Assembly (NCBI GenBank): GCA_947568835.1
Contig: OX387603.1
Span: 21,662,651-21,726,650 of the forward strand
Source of the DNA: Protonemura montana
Taxonomy: Eukaryota; Arthropoda; Insecta; Plecoptera; Nemouridae
Direction: 5' to 3'
Length of the DNA stretch: 64,000 bases
A program made the position numbers and the translations under genes. Position 1 is the first letter of the stretch; each line of letters begins with the position of its first letter. A model generated the notes under the pieces. The model searched no databases. It was not told the origin of the DNA and saw only the letters and a list, made by a program, of their open reading frames with translations. Positions 22,671 to 36,675 of the stretch are shown here, piece after piece.

Positions 22671-24599
22671 GTATCAAACAAATTTCAGAACACGATCGAA
22701 TAACATAGACTAAATATATGTTTTAAAGACGCGATAAATAAAACCTGCCACTTGGATTGGAAGTCTTTAAAGAGCGGTTTATTTGGAAAAGCAGGGGGAC
22801 CTCGGGAGGCAGCCAGTCCCTGTTTATGTCGCCGAGCTGCACCCGAATCATACAAACGATATTCGTTTCCCTAATTAACTGCGAGTGCCATGAAGAGTAT
22901 TTGACACTAGCATAAAAAAAACACCAAAGAAACAACTGAATTTAAGTGCGACTATCATTCTTAGTCCTAATTATCCGTTTAAGTTCCCTACCCTAAAAAA
23001 AACCGACGAAGGAAGTGCATTTATCGCATTTCCTTTTAAACGCCCATCTCCCGGCACCTCCACCTTCAGTGGTAATCGTAGACGACGGACGCGTCGCAAA
23101 TTATCCAGCACTGAATCAAATGCAAGACACCATGAAATACGACCGAAATTAAACGCGATATCCAACAAACGAACGATACGTTTTTGTTTAGAGTCGGCCA
23201 TTTCGACAAAGCGCGAGGCAGTGCCTACACTAAAGGGCATTACTACTTCTCTACTTTCTCGGAGACCGACCGGCGGGCGGAGAATAATTTACGGCTTTCG
23301 AAATGGATGTTTGGGAGCAGTTAATGAGATAGCAATAAAACGTTTTTACATTCGTCGACGCTTGCGCGTGCTGCGATACGAACTTCTTTATTATAATACA
23401 ATAATAATAATATCAAATGGAGCACATGGCTGATGGTTGGGGTGGTGGAACACTCAAGGTAGGGGATGCTTGTAGGGGAGGAGGCGGGCGATCGCAGTCG
23501 TGGGAGATACGATCCGTTTGATGCTAGCGCTCGATCAAAATGCTATCAAAAGTATTAAGCTTTATATACAGAGAGAAACGATTAGCGCTCTGAGCGACTT
23601 GCGATCTGATCATTCACAAAAGCAGACTTCGTTAACATCTCCTTGGGTATAAACAAAGACGACTCTTTGAAAAATATCGACCTTTTCCTAGATAACTACA
23701 AAAAGCGGCAGTCGAAAAAAATTTTGTGGTGCCCGTTTCTCTTGTTTTCGGTAAGGAGATTACGCGATGCCATACAGAAAAGTCTGCGAATATCGCGACC
23801 GTCCACGCGGTGGCAATAATAATAACACGGGGTACAAGCGTATACTGCGTACTAACTCCTCACCCACCCTGGACCGGCGGCGTACTTGATCGTATTAAAG
23901 TATAACCCGCTTAGAAATTCTCGCGGGAGTGAGGGAGACGGGGAGTCGTGACGTACCAACTGTCGCCCAGACCTGCCACGTGCAAAGTGCGTTACGCAGT
24001 GCGCGCATATTCCGGATGCGTTTGCCAGTGCGTTGCGTACAATTGTCCAGTCCGCTCACGCATTCGGGCACATTGATGATTCAGTATATATTACATGTAG
24101 AGAGAAGCCGCGGGGGAGAGATATCGAAAAATCGTCTGCCTACCCATTCATATCAGCTAGACGCAGGCAGCAACGCATCGAATATTCCCGACTATTCCCA
24201 ATTATTCCCCATCCACCCGAAACGCCCTCACAGCCAACTTGCTATGTTTCGCCCGGCGACCACGTCGAGCCGCTAGTTTTCGAAACGCGCGCAACTCGTA
24301 ACAAACAACATCGCATTTCTTTTTACAGACCGAGGGCGAACCACTCTCCCCCAAAACCCTCCACTCCCTTCGTCCCACAGCACTACAGGATGAGGGATCC
24401 GAGCATAGACCAAAACCGATGACGCAATTCACAAAGTTGGCTGCCATGGCAACGAACGGCCGTGCCCGCTATTGCAAACCAAACTCTATTTCCCATCAAG
24501 ATAAACTACGCTCATTGTTAGGAACATTTCAAGCCGGAGCCCTATAGTGCCACATCAACCGAGGGGTTCGTATTGAAACATCGAGCCGCGCCGAGCTAT

Positions 24600-27500
24600 A
24601 TACATCAGCGGCAACCCCTGCGCTAGGGCGCAAGTCCTGCCCATGGCAGCCACTCCTATTCCGAGCGCAGTAATAAATTCCCCCGACGTTATCCCCTCGC
24701 CCTCCCCAACCCCACCATCACCATCAGCGCTGCCGGCACGGCGCGCACATACATCCTATGGCAACAGACGAACGGAGGGGCAGCGGACTGCACAACGGCT
24801 GCGCATCCATTCGCTGCGCAGCGAGCGCAGGGGTCCGACCGAGCTAACGCTAGCGAGGGGGAATCATTTATTACGAGCTCGAATATCTGCTCTGGGGAAA
24901 ATGGAAGTTAGAAGAAAGCAAATGAGGCTAGGGTAGAAACTCGCTCTCCCCCTTCGCAGCGGTGCATGGTATCTGGCATGCGAGCGAGTTGGGATGTCGA
25001 CGTTCCCCTCGCTGCTGGTTTTTAGCGCTAGGTCTTGCCGGCGTCGGCGGCGTCGGGCGGGGCTTGGCGCATCGATCGCGCCGGCGTCACCACGGCAACC
25101 CGACGTGCGCCAGCCAGCGAGGAGCGACGTCGGACGGCGTCGGGTGGCGTCGGAGAGGAGCGAGATGGGAGCATGCGCGGCGCGAAGCGACGGAGAGAGC
25201 GCGAACGATATGAGATACGGTTTTTGTGGGAATTAGAGTTGATGGAAGTAAGGTGGTGGTGCCGGGTTAAGACTAGAGGGGATGGAGGAAAGGGGGGGGG
25301 GGGGAATAATGTGAGTGGGCGACGTGAAAGGGGTAGAAGCTGCCCTCTCCACCGACTCGAAATTGATAAAGGATCATAAAAAATACAATTCGAATTTTTT
25401 ATTATTTTTATACTCGAATTTTATGAAATAGTAAACAAGTCCGTATTTTTATCCGTTTAACGGTTGCGAAAACTACCAGAAACACAAAAACAAAAACACA
25501 ATCCATAATTCAAAAAGCCGGATATTTTATTCAAGTGAAACGCGTCAGCAATCACGACGTCGAGGTGGACTGCCGTCCGTGGCAAGGGGTGGGGGGGGGC
25601 GTCAAAGAGATGAGGGGGGGGGGGGACTCTTCAAATGTGCATCACTACACGAGGTGTCAGGAAAGTAATTATGATAGACGATAGCCTGTGACACTGATGA
25701 CGACACCAGCACAGCGAAACTTTGCCGGGCGTCGTCGCCTTCCCCCTTAACGACGCGCGGCGCGGATGCGACGTCGATGATCGGGGGTCGGCCTCGGGTG
25801 CATCGCGCCGTAGAGTGTAGGAAGCGATGGGATTACGCCGATGGAACAGCGATCTCTCCTCCAGGCGGCCGGGCCTTACCACCAAAGACCGAACCAAGAT
25901 ATCGCAAAGGAAAACTCCCGACCACTGTAGAGAACGGCGACCGAGCCGTGCGACGAGAGAAAGGAAATGAATTTCTTTCGCGTGTGTGTGGCAGGCGTTT
26001 GGGGGGGAGGGGCATGCGCCCCCGAAGTCTGATACAGTTAAGCCGTGGCCCGGAGAACGGCTCGTCTAGGAAAGGGTCATCAGATTATATACGAGGGTAG
26101 TTACGACGGGCCTGGAGACCCATCTCCGCGCTGTCGGGACGACTCGCAGCGAGCAACCCTCTTATCAGCCACCCCCGACACCGCCGCCAGCCCTTGATGA
26201 GCTAAATCCTCGGACGGCGCGATTCGGTTCACGTCGGCAGTGGGCGCTCTCGGCACACATCACATGTACCTACTCGGAATAAGCCATCTGGCTGAATGGC
26301 AGTCACTGCGTTTAAATAACACAGCCCGTGTGTATGTGTGTAACCGTCTGTATGGGAAGTTAGCCTAGCACACCATACGCGGGTGATTTCCGTTCGAAAT
26401 GACCTAATCTGGGGCTAATGCACGAGGCCTGCGATTGGATCGAGCCCCCGTTCCCCGCCGCTTTCCCTCCGCCAGCGACTGCCTGTGGTAGTTAGATTCG
26501 CGTTATATTTGATGAGGGTAGCTGCCATGCGATGCCAGAGTAGGCAGCGGCGATGTTTGAGCGTCAGCTGGCTATCGTTTCACACCGCCGCCAGCCCGCA
26601 TCAGGATTCGTAGTCGCAGCCGGCGACGGCGCAGCGCTGCAACTCAAAACTATTGTGACTCTGATGAAAGAGCGATTCTCGTCCGCTGCTCCCCTTGTCG
26701 GTCGGTCGGCCGCCTGCTTCCTCGCGGGCTGCCAAACCACGCTCCGCGAAGGAGCGGAGCGTCTCATAAAGCTTAAGAAAATTTACATGATTGCTCGGCT
26801 GCGTTTTCTTTGTCCCTGTCCAGTGTTATGGCAGCTGCCGTGAGTTTGGCGAAGGCTTTTTTGTTGTTTCCGGACGCTCGCACATAATCGAATTCTAGCG
26901 TCGGATTGTGGTGCGATGGCGTCGGCGTCGGCAGTGTCCGTTGAGAGCAACCGGGCACGGCACGACTCGGCGTAAAACATTCGGCACGTGTTTTATAAGG
27001 AAACACGCGCGAACACAGCGCCGCGCCGCGGGGAGGTGGGAATATAAACTGCACAAACTAGGAATGGCTTTTCGGGGCGTGTTGGAGGGTCAGGTGGCCA
27101 GTCAGACGAGTCTGGAGTGCGCAGATAAACTTCATCAGCACACAAACACACGAGGCAGTCGTTCATGGAAGACAAAGCCGGCGTCGCGGATTTGTCGCGT
27201 CCCCGTCGTCGGATCGGGAGCCGCAGGCGACGGCGGCCCTATATTCATGATCATCTGCAGCGACATTGGCTCGTCGAAGGCGACGCCGACGTCGGTCCGT
27301 GCACGTCGCGGCAAAAAAAATCCGTCGTCCTCGCCCTGGGCACGACGCGCGCGGCTCTAAACTCTAAACCAACACCTCCCGCGGGGAGTTATTCGCCGGC
27401 ACGGCGTCGCCCCGGTGTTTCCTTGAGAGCTGCTGCTGCAAGTTTTAGTTTTATCTCCGTTACTCCGGTGGCACGGCGGCGTCGGGCGTCGTTTCCCAAG

Positions 27501-27700
27501 CGTGCAGCGAGCGTCGGCGGCGGCGTCGGCGGTAAAACCATGATAAATGAGGTGAGGCTCGGAGCGGGCGAAGGGTATGGGGTAAGGCGAACGAGGGCGC
27601 CGTGAATGTACGGCGGCGGCGGCAGGGGCTTTTCTTGCGCTGCTTGCGGGCGCCGTCGTAGCGCCGAGCGGGCGAACCAGCGAGCGCCGGAGCACGAAAT
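24600..27700. other. GC-rich, stop-poor intronic stretch
   Basis: About 3 kb dominated by GC-rich, CpG-rich sequence with many overlapping frames of 80-150 codons in all directions, which is expected from composition. GTCGGCGTC-type strings recur (near 25040, 26930, 27500), as do G runs near 25.29 and 25.6 kb. An 8-bp perfect hairpin, CGCTCCGC with GCGGAGCG, lies at 26740-26761. No frame has a recognisable domain. Confidence 0.4.
25292..25304 (+). repeat. G homopolymer, 13 bases
   Basis: Thirteen G. Two further shorter G runs occur within 330 bases (near 25590 and 25613-25625), giving a clustered G-rich patch. Confidence 0.9.
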
Positions 27701-29525
27701 GATTAAAGACTGCAATCAAATGATAAATGCCTCCAACGGCATCCAATCCCGAATACATCTTCGTCGGCGGAGCGAATTTAGAGGAGCGAGATAGCGCCGG
27801 AGAAAAGCATCAATAAGAGAAGCAGAGAGGGAGCCAGGGAAAGGGGGAGGTTTGCTAACGCAATTTCTCGACAAGGAATTAAAGAATTGGGGGAGGTGGA
27901 GGTGCCGTGATTGAGCGCGGCATACAACTTGTCCTGACTCATCACGTATAGAGCTACATGAGCCGAGCAGAGTCAAGATGGGTGCAAGTCGTTCCTATGC
28001 AGACACACTCACAAAGCATGTTACCCCAAGCGACGTGAATCATTCCGTCAGTCGCGGTCCGCGCTCGTTCAGTCGACGCCTAATCACCTGTTTCAAGGCG
28101 GAAATCGCCGACGCCGAGCTGCATGGCGTCGGTTCTCTGCATGTTTAATGGGTGCACGACCCAGCGCGCGGGCGTGAGAAACAACAGCTGTAGCGAACGT
28201 ATCACGACAGATGAATGAATCCGCGAGTTTGCCGGCGAATTAAAAAACAGGACCTAGTCAACGAACGAGTGCATGTGGTCTCATTACTGCGGCGATATTT
28301 ATGTAAATGTTGGGCGGGCTACGGATGGTGGAGGGGGGCAGCGACACGCTGGCTGGCTTTCCGTCGATCTGAGAACGCGTCTGCCGCGCAACTCGCCGCG
28401 GCTAATTGCTCGTTACTCACTGCAAGTGCCACTTTGATTTGCGCGTTGTCTAAATATCGCGTTCGCCAAGCAGAGATAAAAAAAAGCACGCGCCGAAATT
28501 CCGAAGAGCGAGAGAGTGTGCGCGCGGGGAGGGGGACAAAGTGAGACAATCATGTTGGATGTAGTAGTTCCCCATACCACTTTCCGTCATTCACGACCAT
28601 CAATGAAAGAAGCGTTTGGCTAAATACTACAAAAAGGGAGGGGATAGAAATAATATCACGTGGCAGCAATAGTGAGTGAGAGAGAGGCCAGACTTCAATC
28701 TAGTGGCTGGCAATCTAAAAGCCATTTCCATCAGATTCATCGGCTGATACCGTGAACTTGAAAAGGACAAATGGAATAAACAACGCTGTGTGTTGTGTAG
28801 TACGTAAGAAGTACCCGCACAAGCTGCACTCTTCAATTGCAAAGAGTGTGTGCTTTTTTTCTTTTTTTTTTGCGAAGAAATGAAAGAAGATATGGACGTT
28901 AGTAGCTGAAGTGATCATCGAGATTCTGTCGCAGCACAGCATCTCATATTCCGCGGCGACACGCCATTCACTACCTACCAGAAACTCGAGAGCAGAGCGA
29001 ATACGAATTGACTCGAGAGAAACGATCCCCGCAGCAAGAAAGAACTGACGATTTCAAAGCAAGTTATAGCATCTTACCTCTATATAGCTACAGGTAAAAG
29101 GATAGCACACATATTTCTTGTAAAAAGATGGCGCAATAAAAAAATAAACGTTTGTGGCAAAAAGAAAATCGCGTATAACGGTGGGGGCCCCCATTCAAGT
29201 GAGACGAAAAGAATCTTTTTTCCCTAATCGACTTCTATTATCGTGGAATGGGCAAGTCGTCTTCAGCCCAGACCCCTGTCCAGTCCCATAATAGACCGCC
29301 TCAGAGGTGGGGGACCTCGTCCTCGCCTTTCCCATCATATGCCATAACGTAACGATATCATGGTCTCGACTAATTGCATTATTTAACAGGCAAAGACACA
29401 AAAGAACGCGAAGTAGTTTTCAAAATCGCACTAGTACGCGTAACGCCACCCTTTTCGACGTGCGTTTTACGATTACGCGTCGCCCATAAAGCACCCGAAC
29501 GTCATAAAAACGTTTGCCGCAGTAG

Positions 29526-30476
29526 CAACAACAACAACAAAAAAGCTTTGGCGTCCTCAGAAAAATTCCAGCATATCTGAAAGGTAAATCACTGTTCGAC
29601 CCTCCTCGCGGCTCGACTGCGTTAGAAAAGGGGAACATTTTTGGGCAAGCACCAAAAGGAATTCCTCACGCTCTTGTCGCTCTCTCTCTCTACAGGCTGA
29701 GCCTCCTCGTGCTCCGTGGTGCTTGTAACGTGGAGCTGGGACCCTCCTCTCGACGTTCTCAAGTGACAGAAAGGCAACCCACATCAAGGCACGCTGAGCT
29801 AAGCTGCGACGAGCCAAGCAATACGGGTTGGCCGACAACTGGGAGGTTCGAGGAATGGAAGAGAGCCTCGACTAAAGACCACCTCTGCGTTGCTGGCTCT
29901 CGGAACAGAGAACAAACCCATGGCCTGTTCACTGGGATGCCGACGCATGCGAGCGAAGTGATAATCACGCGCACAAAAATTCGTATGTCCAAGTCGGGGT
30001 CCTACCAAGAAAAGTACCGATCAGAAAACGCCAAGAAAATAATAAAACGTGTGCGGCACGGGATGTCACACGCAGAGCTTGTAATCAATAGGGACATGTG
30101 TCGAAACGCATCACTTTGCTTCCAGGTCAGCGGGCATTTCGATCCATCTTCACCATCAAGTGTCGTCAAGATATCGGACGTCTTGAGCCGTACCAGTCAC
30201 TCTCGTCGAGGCCACCCACGGCCTACGCGTCGCGACGTTACTGCGGCGTCCCCTCGACGAAGCGCTTACATTTCAGATCACGACACGAATAGCCCATCCG
30301 CCTTTCTTCGGCACATGAGTTCGCCGATCGGCCGGTCCCAGTCCCCAGCCCAGCACGCCGGCATTGCATCTCAACAACGTCGCCGTCGAAACCTGCCCGG
30401 CAGCTTTTTCTACCGGTGCCAGCCAACGCAGGCGAGATTGTTAACCGTACAGTCCGACCCTATCTATGGTCTTTGA
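29526..30476 (+). other. Long unassigned open frame, plus strand (316 codons stop to stop)
   Basis: Open without a stop for 316 codons, the longest in the window. The first in-frame ATG is at 29937, giving 179 codons. Composition is Ser/Arg-rich and basic toward the end (SRRGHPRPTRRDVTAASPRR, SQQRRRRNLPGSFFY). I recognise no domain, signal peptide or membrane segment. A pyrimidine tract ending CTCTCTCTCTCTACAG at 29680-29695 lies inside the frame and could be a splice acceptor for a plus-strand transcript. Other frames on both strands across 29.4-30.4 kb are also unusually free of stops, which points to local base composition as the simplest cause. It is not claimed as a gene. Confidence 0.12.
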
Positions 30477-30779
30477 GTCCGACCATGGCATGGCTGGCTA
30501 TATAATAATAAAACTACAAGGGCCCGCCATAGAGCAAAGTCGTTCTAGCATGTTCTGGCGAGGAGGTTTTACCACAGGAATCAGCCAGCCTTGGCGGCCC
30601 AGCCAACGGAGCGAGTATTTTACATGCAACAATCAGATAGCAGCAGGATGATAACGACCGACTACGGCCAGCTATTTCCATTCTTTGTTGGTCTGTCGGA
30701 GAATAATGACGGCCGGTTATGATGATGTCTACTCCTCTCAGCTGACAGCTATCTCATGTTGAGGTTATACCAGGAATGT

Positions 30780-31050
30780 TAGGACGGCTTCATTACCTGT
30801 GTCCTTCCCGGAGATTAGCATTGATGTAATCGGGGGGTCCGCATGACTTGAATTAAGCGAGCCACAGGTAAAACAATACTAGTGGCGGAGCTGTAATTAA
30901 GGCTCCAAGTAATATAGTGGGCTCGAGATGTGCAGCTTGAGAGACGATTATTTATGGAGTTTTAATTAAAAGAAAATCGTAGGCAGCTTTTGTATACACT
31001 TAGTCGGCGTAATCATTCGGAGTGCATCCCCCTAATTACAATGATTATGT
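30780..31050. promoter_or_regulatory. TAAT-dense block, candidate enhancer
   Basis: Three exact TAATTA cores (30894-30899, 30963-30968, 31033-31038) spaced about 70 bases apart, plus further ATTA and TAATC sequences. No coding frame is supported. The even spacing may be coincidental. Confidence 0.25.
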
Positions 31051-34000
31051 GGCTGGGCTGACGAGCTGGCTGTGTATGTACTTGGGAGGCGGATGTCAAA
31101 ACAATTATCTACGGAAAATGATCGAATTAAAATCCAGAAACTATCGCGCGCAAAAAAAGTCGTGCAAGACGGAGAGGAAACTTTTAATTTCAGAGCAAGA
31201 AAATTAATTTCCCGCCGTCGGCCAATACCGAGCGCCAAAAGCAAGCGCTATTACATTTTCAGGCCAAGTTTGTAAATTTGTCATTTAGGAAATGGGTTTC
31301 CTTTCCCCGCCACCGCCAACACCGCTTGTGAACATCCTCGTTCAAAAAATAATTACAGCCTTTATTCAGGCATCAACATGGGGGGGAGAGAGCCAAATTG
31401 GAGGAAGGGTATGGACGCATGGGCGCGAGGTAGGGGTGGGAGGGGAGCTCGAAACAAGGTGCAGGGACACGAGAAAATCCCATTGAAAACCTTTAAAAGT
31501 CATGCCCATTGTGCGAGCCGAATATTTGCTAGCCCATGGCCTTTTGTGATTAAAGAGAAATTGCATTCAGCTCGTTTTCCCCAAAAAACCGACGGCGATG
31601 TAGGGTTCGAATTCAAGCCAGGTGTATCACATAAAGGAACGAATTGTAAAAAGTCCCACCGATGACATACAGCCATCACTTATCCCGGGCAGCCCTAGTA
31701 GAGGGAGAGAGCGGACCAGGCAAGCACAGGATGCATTTCACCGAGCGCAAGAACACACTGCAAACTTTGACCTTTGCATCTTGCGTTTCGCACGTCCCTG
31801 TCACAACCGACGATGCAACGCGAATGTTTGGCCCGTTGATTAACGAGGACTCTCGACTGGCCAGCTGTCGCCTGACATTTCCTTGTCCATTATCGTCGGA
31901 CCCGAGCTGTGAGCACACTTGAAGAAACATCGAACCCGGTGCTAAGGCGATTCGCGCAAACCCAGTGCTGCCGTTTCCCAACAGCTGTTTCGGTTCACGC
32001 AGGAGCAAGGCCCCCACGTACGCAATACGTACATCGCGCGCGAAATTACGACAAACTCAATCATGCAGGCTACCAACACACGACGGCGACGAAACCGAGC
32101 GGCGAATCAAGTTCGTAGTACACGTCGTGAATTATTTATCGCGTTCTGTAGCAGGAATGCGTTACTTTTTTTTCCCCATTTCACTGCGCAATGTTTACTT
32201 TCAATGTCAGGGGCAGAGACTCAATCGGCTCCCGACCCCCGATCGATACCGAAACGACGATTGACAAATTGTCGCTGTCAAACTTTATCGCTTACGGCAT
32301 CGTTAAAAACCGAGTACAACCTATATTTTTTTTATTTGCCAGCGCGCTCCAGATAATTACGAACGTTTCATATCTCTAGGAAAACTTTCCGAGAAACCAA
32401 ACGGCCACGCGCCGCACGGGATCGATCATCGATTCGGCAGGCGGAGCAAAATCGCACGACCCGCTGCTGCAGCGAAAAACGCAATCGTGTTCGTTGGGTG
32501 CGCGCAAAACGCAGGGAATTGTTGAAATTTGTCTCCGTCTTGCGCGGTCCCCAGTCTGCGACATGCTGCGTTCGGCTGGCCAGCGTCGGCACCATTTGTC
32601 TTGGCAGAATGGACAAGGAGGCTGGCACCGTGGACCGCGCCAAGAGCTCGGAGAGCCCGTCACAGCGTTCAGTGCCCTCCCCCAAACACACCTGAGTCCA
32701 CCATTCTGGTCGCTCTAGACCCGAGAGTTTAGTGTGTACGAAGAACGAGGAGAAAAAAAACATAACACATTTCCTCACCACAACAGGGAAACACACACAA
32801 AGAAGAAAAGTGATTCAGAAAAGAAGCATTTATAAACTTGGCGTTTTTCCTATCTCTCTCTCTTTATTCCTTTTCTTTAGACGATTTAATGTCGTCTGCG
32901 AGTTATACAACATATAAAAAGATTGCAGTACCTATACAAGAGAAAAAAGGAAACGACATTACAACTTAGTTTTATATATCGGGGAAAAGCGTATTTCCAT
33001 GCCAGACCATGAGCTTCATTGTGGCCCCTGTAAACTACGTCTTTTACACGAAACTTAAACTAGTATGAACAAGAAAATATAGCGATAATATAAAAAAACG
33101 TGCATTTTCCACGACTGCTACGACTATTCAAGTTTTCACGTATAGCTGTTTTATTACGGGAAATTTCACGGTTCCGGTGTGAATAGTTTCCTATCTCGAC
33201 GCAACGCGATATGGGGGAGAAGTTCCAACTCCCCCACGCCTTCCACATCCGTCAAATTAGTTGCATTATACTTTATCAAGTAAGGAACCCTTCTTCTAGC
33301 TTGGCCGGCATGTAACGTGACCGGCCGTCACGTTGCCGTCAGCGCAGAGTGCATGCAATTACCCGAGCTAACAAACCTCCCGCGCGAGGGGATGGATGCC
33401 AACCCTCCCGAGCCCAGAACCCAACCAGACAACTTATCACAGGGCGAAAACTGCCAAGCGCCAACTCCTCGCATTTTAAGTGCTCGTCAACTTAGTGCAG
33501 CACTGTCGATCACCTTCGTCAATTAGACCCGACCTGGGAGCTGACGTCATCCAGTGACAATTGCTCAAAAGTGGCGGCTGTTGGCCGACGTCCGAACGAC
33601 CGCCAAGAGTCAAAAAAGGGTCTTGCCGAGCGTCGCACTCGTATCCTCTGCGCCGACAGACGCAGCCATCCGTGGCTCCTTTACCTACACGTCGCGGCAA
33701 CGTCTCGACTAGAAACGTCGTCATCGGCTCTAATAACAGCTGTCCGTTCCAGCGATACCTTACGCAACTGCGAAAAGAATCGCGCGACGTTGAAAAATCG
33801 ACGGACAACCACTTGATTGATATTTTGACTTTTGAGCGAAATAATTAACCAGCCAGCCAGAAAAACTAGGCGGCCTCGTTGATAAGAGTTCTGTTGCGAT
33901 GGGTGCTACCATAAACGCGAATGTTCTACACGGCGGAGATGTTTTTCGAGTCGCGCCGAGCGATAAATGGGTCGCACTTTAGCATGTCCATTGTTATGCC

Positions 34001-36641
34001 GTGCCGTGTTGTCGACGGCCAAAAGTAAGGCTGTTTAAAACACAAGGGGACAAGATAAGCGACTAATGTCGCCCCGTTTTGTGGACATTAAGCCGAAATT
34101 ATTCACAATGCAACAACCGCATCGCATAGAGCAGCGCCGTGTAGCGCCGTGTCTATCTGCGGGCATAATCTAGTCGCGTCCTCTCGTAAATCATCGTCGC
34201 CGAGCACTACCATTTACATCGCCGAACGGACCGTTTGCGATCTGCGGCCGTAAATAACAATCATAGCTCACTGCATGCGCCGGCCGGCGGGCAGCGCACA
34301 CTTTTTCTTATTGATTATCGACGGCGATGCAGCTCGCAGCGGCCGGCGTTGTGCGCCAGGCTTGAACCGAGGACCTCCGCCCCTTCGGAGCTAACACTGT
34401 GTGAACGAGTGGTGCTGATAGATCGGACTGAAGCTGGAGCTGAGTCATCTCCAGAAACCCGAAGACCACTTTATCAAGACCAAGTCAGCGTCTTGCAAAG
34501 ATCGCCCCAAGACGAGGTCAGCGAGAAGTTTTATACTTTAACCAAAACAACCATGCATATACACTTTGCTAGTGAATGCTTTGCGAGTTGCAACGCTAGG
34601 GGATAACGTGGAATTACACAAAAAAAGAAATTAGTGCTAGACATAATTCGGTTCTAAGTTCAGACAAACTGCTTGAAATCTGAAACAATCGCGCTGATGC
34701 GTTGCCATCGCGATGCGTCTAGAACATAAAGGCGCTATGGATTTTTCATTTCGAAGTTGTAAGTGCGAATGGTAAACTTCTAAAACAACGACGCTTGTTT
34801 ATGGAACAGCGTCCCCGAGACCATTGCGTCGGCGCTGACCTAGCGGCAATCTCTGCCATTGGGGGCCATTGGAAACAGACCCAGACGAAGGACGGTTGGA
34901 AGAGACGCAATCTAAGCGACGGACGTCGTAATTGCGCGTCGTGCCGCGGGCTAGCGACCGACGTCGCTCGGCGCCGCACGAGACGGCGACCACGCGAATG
35001 CCAACTCGGCAAACAAGGGTCGAACCCGAGGCTTCGAACAGACGAACCCTCACGGCCAGCCAGACAGACCGCGAGCGAACGCTCGTCTACGAAGCAAATT
35101 AAATTATACAAAAGGCTTTGACAAGAAATTCGCAGAACGCAAACAAGAGGAGCATCTCGTGTACATATAAATCGACTGCGAGCCAACAAAAAGGACACAT
35201 GTACCGTTTTATTTCACCCCATAGAAAGCACGCCATTCGTTATTTGTCCTTTCATTAAATTTACATAGATGCTTATTTTCTAAAGGTATATAGCCACTTA
35301 AAAAAGGGCGAAATTCCGAGTCATGCCCGGCAGCTAGCAGCGATTCACATGGCAAAAGGAATGGAGTGGACATTAAAACCTGATGCTTGGAGTAACTCGC
35401 TGTATAACGGTACACAATCCGCGGGCTAACGACGATCTTTCGAGAACCGGCGGGGTCCATTGGTGAGCTGGCGCACCATAAAGGTTGCTATTAGACCGGC
35501 CCGGTCCAGCCAGTGCATAACGGTTGCACATAAACCGAGCAATACACGATAGGGGCGTAATTAGCCATTGTTGGCTTGTCGCTAGCCGGCTCGCCGGCAT
35601 GATTGATTCGGTTATCTGAGTATCGGCACCGGGTTCGGTACCCGGCACGCGTGGGTGGCGAGAGGGTGGCCCATCCGCGAAGCGCTCACCGGGGGAAACG
35701 AGTGAAAACAGAGGATTCATGCAACCCGTTTATTGAACCGAAAAAAAATCGTCGATAATATTGCTTATCAAAAGTTCACAGTGCAAACAATGCAGCCGCC
35801 GAACAAAAGCTCTGTTCTTCATTATACTTTCACCGTGCGCGGATATATTGTTAAAAAATTGCAATACACGTCAGTCTCCGTTCATTTGTAGGCTTCACTT
35901 CAAACTGCATGCATTACAATTGATTAAATTTCCCTGTAGAACGTCAGCCAAACCCAGGGAAAAGCGAGCGAATTACATCAACATGGCCCCCCCACCCAAC
36001 CCCCGACTCTCGGAGGGGTCGGGTGGTCGGGTTGCTATATACAGTCGAGGGGGACGTTGTCAGGCTCGAACAGATACCACGTGCGTCCCGAGGGCGAACG
36101 CCGGGTCTATCTCGCCGTGTCATGCGACACGAGCTTGCGGCACAGAATCTGCATTATCAATGCGCGTACAACGACGTGTTCCTATGGTCCGTGCCGACCT
36201 GGAGGCGGTGTGCTGTGTCGGCGAACGCCCGGCCGCCGGGCATGACACATCGGTCGGGATTTACATGACAGCGTCAGCGACTAGCCTAGGATATAGTGCC
36301 CGTGCACTAGACGTGGTCGGCGTCCATTAGCGGACGAGGGCTGCACAAAGTAGGGGTTTGTTGCGATCCGTGGGGGTAAGGGGTGCGATGGCCCGAGGGA
36401 TTGCACGGGTCTTGAAACTTGGGGGAGGGTGCAATCCAGAAAGTTTGCTGCGGGAACGGAGACTGGGAAAAGTTTACGCGGGGCAAGGTCGAGTCGGTGA
36501 GGGTAGGATCTTAATTTTAGAGTCCGATCGTGAAAGTGCGACAGCCGAATGCCAAGTAGGTGGAATACTAGATGCTTAGGTGCACCCCTGTTAGATCTAG
36601 TCGCGTTCACTGCAGCATCCGATGCAAGGTGCTTTGGAATA

Positions 36642-36675
36642 GCCCTGTCCGCCCTGTCCGCCCTGTCCGCCCTGT
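36642..36675 (+). repeat. 9-bp tandem repeat, about 3.8 copies
   Basis: Unit GCCCTGTCC repeated nearly perfectly, the last copy being partial. The unit is a multiple of three, so it appears as repeated GGQ on the minus strand in a chance frame of 196 codons that has a GTG start and no recognisable domain. Confidence 0.9.

Noticed and set aside
26740-26761. 8-bp perfect GC hairpin CGCTCCGC/GCGGAGCG
   Set aside because: Arms of this length occur by chance many times in GC-rich DNA, with no context suggesting function.
35014-35035. GGGTCGAACCCGAGG, B-box-like on the minus strand
   Set aside because: Flanks do not form acceptor or anticodon stems.
35761-36330. Plus-strand frame of 189 codons
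   Set aside because: TTG start, no domain, and overlapping frames of similar length in the same GC-rich area.
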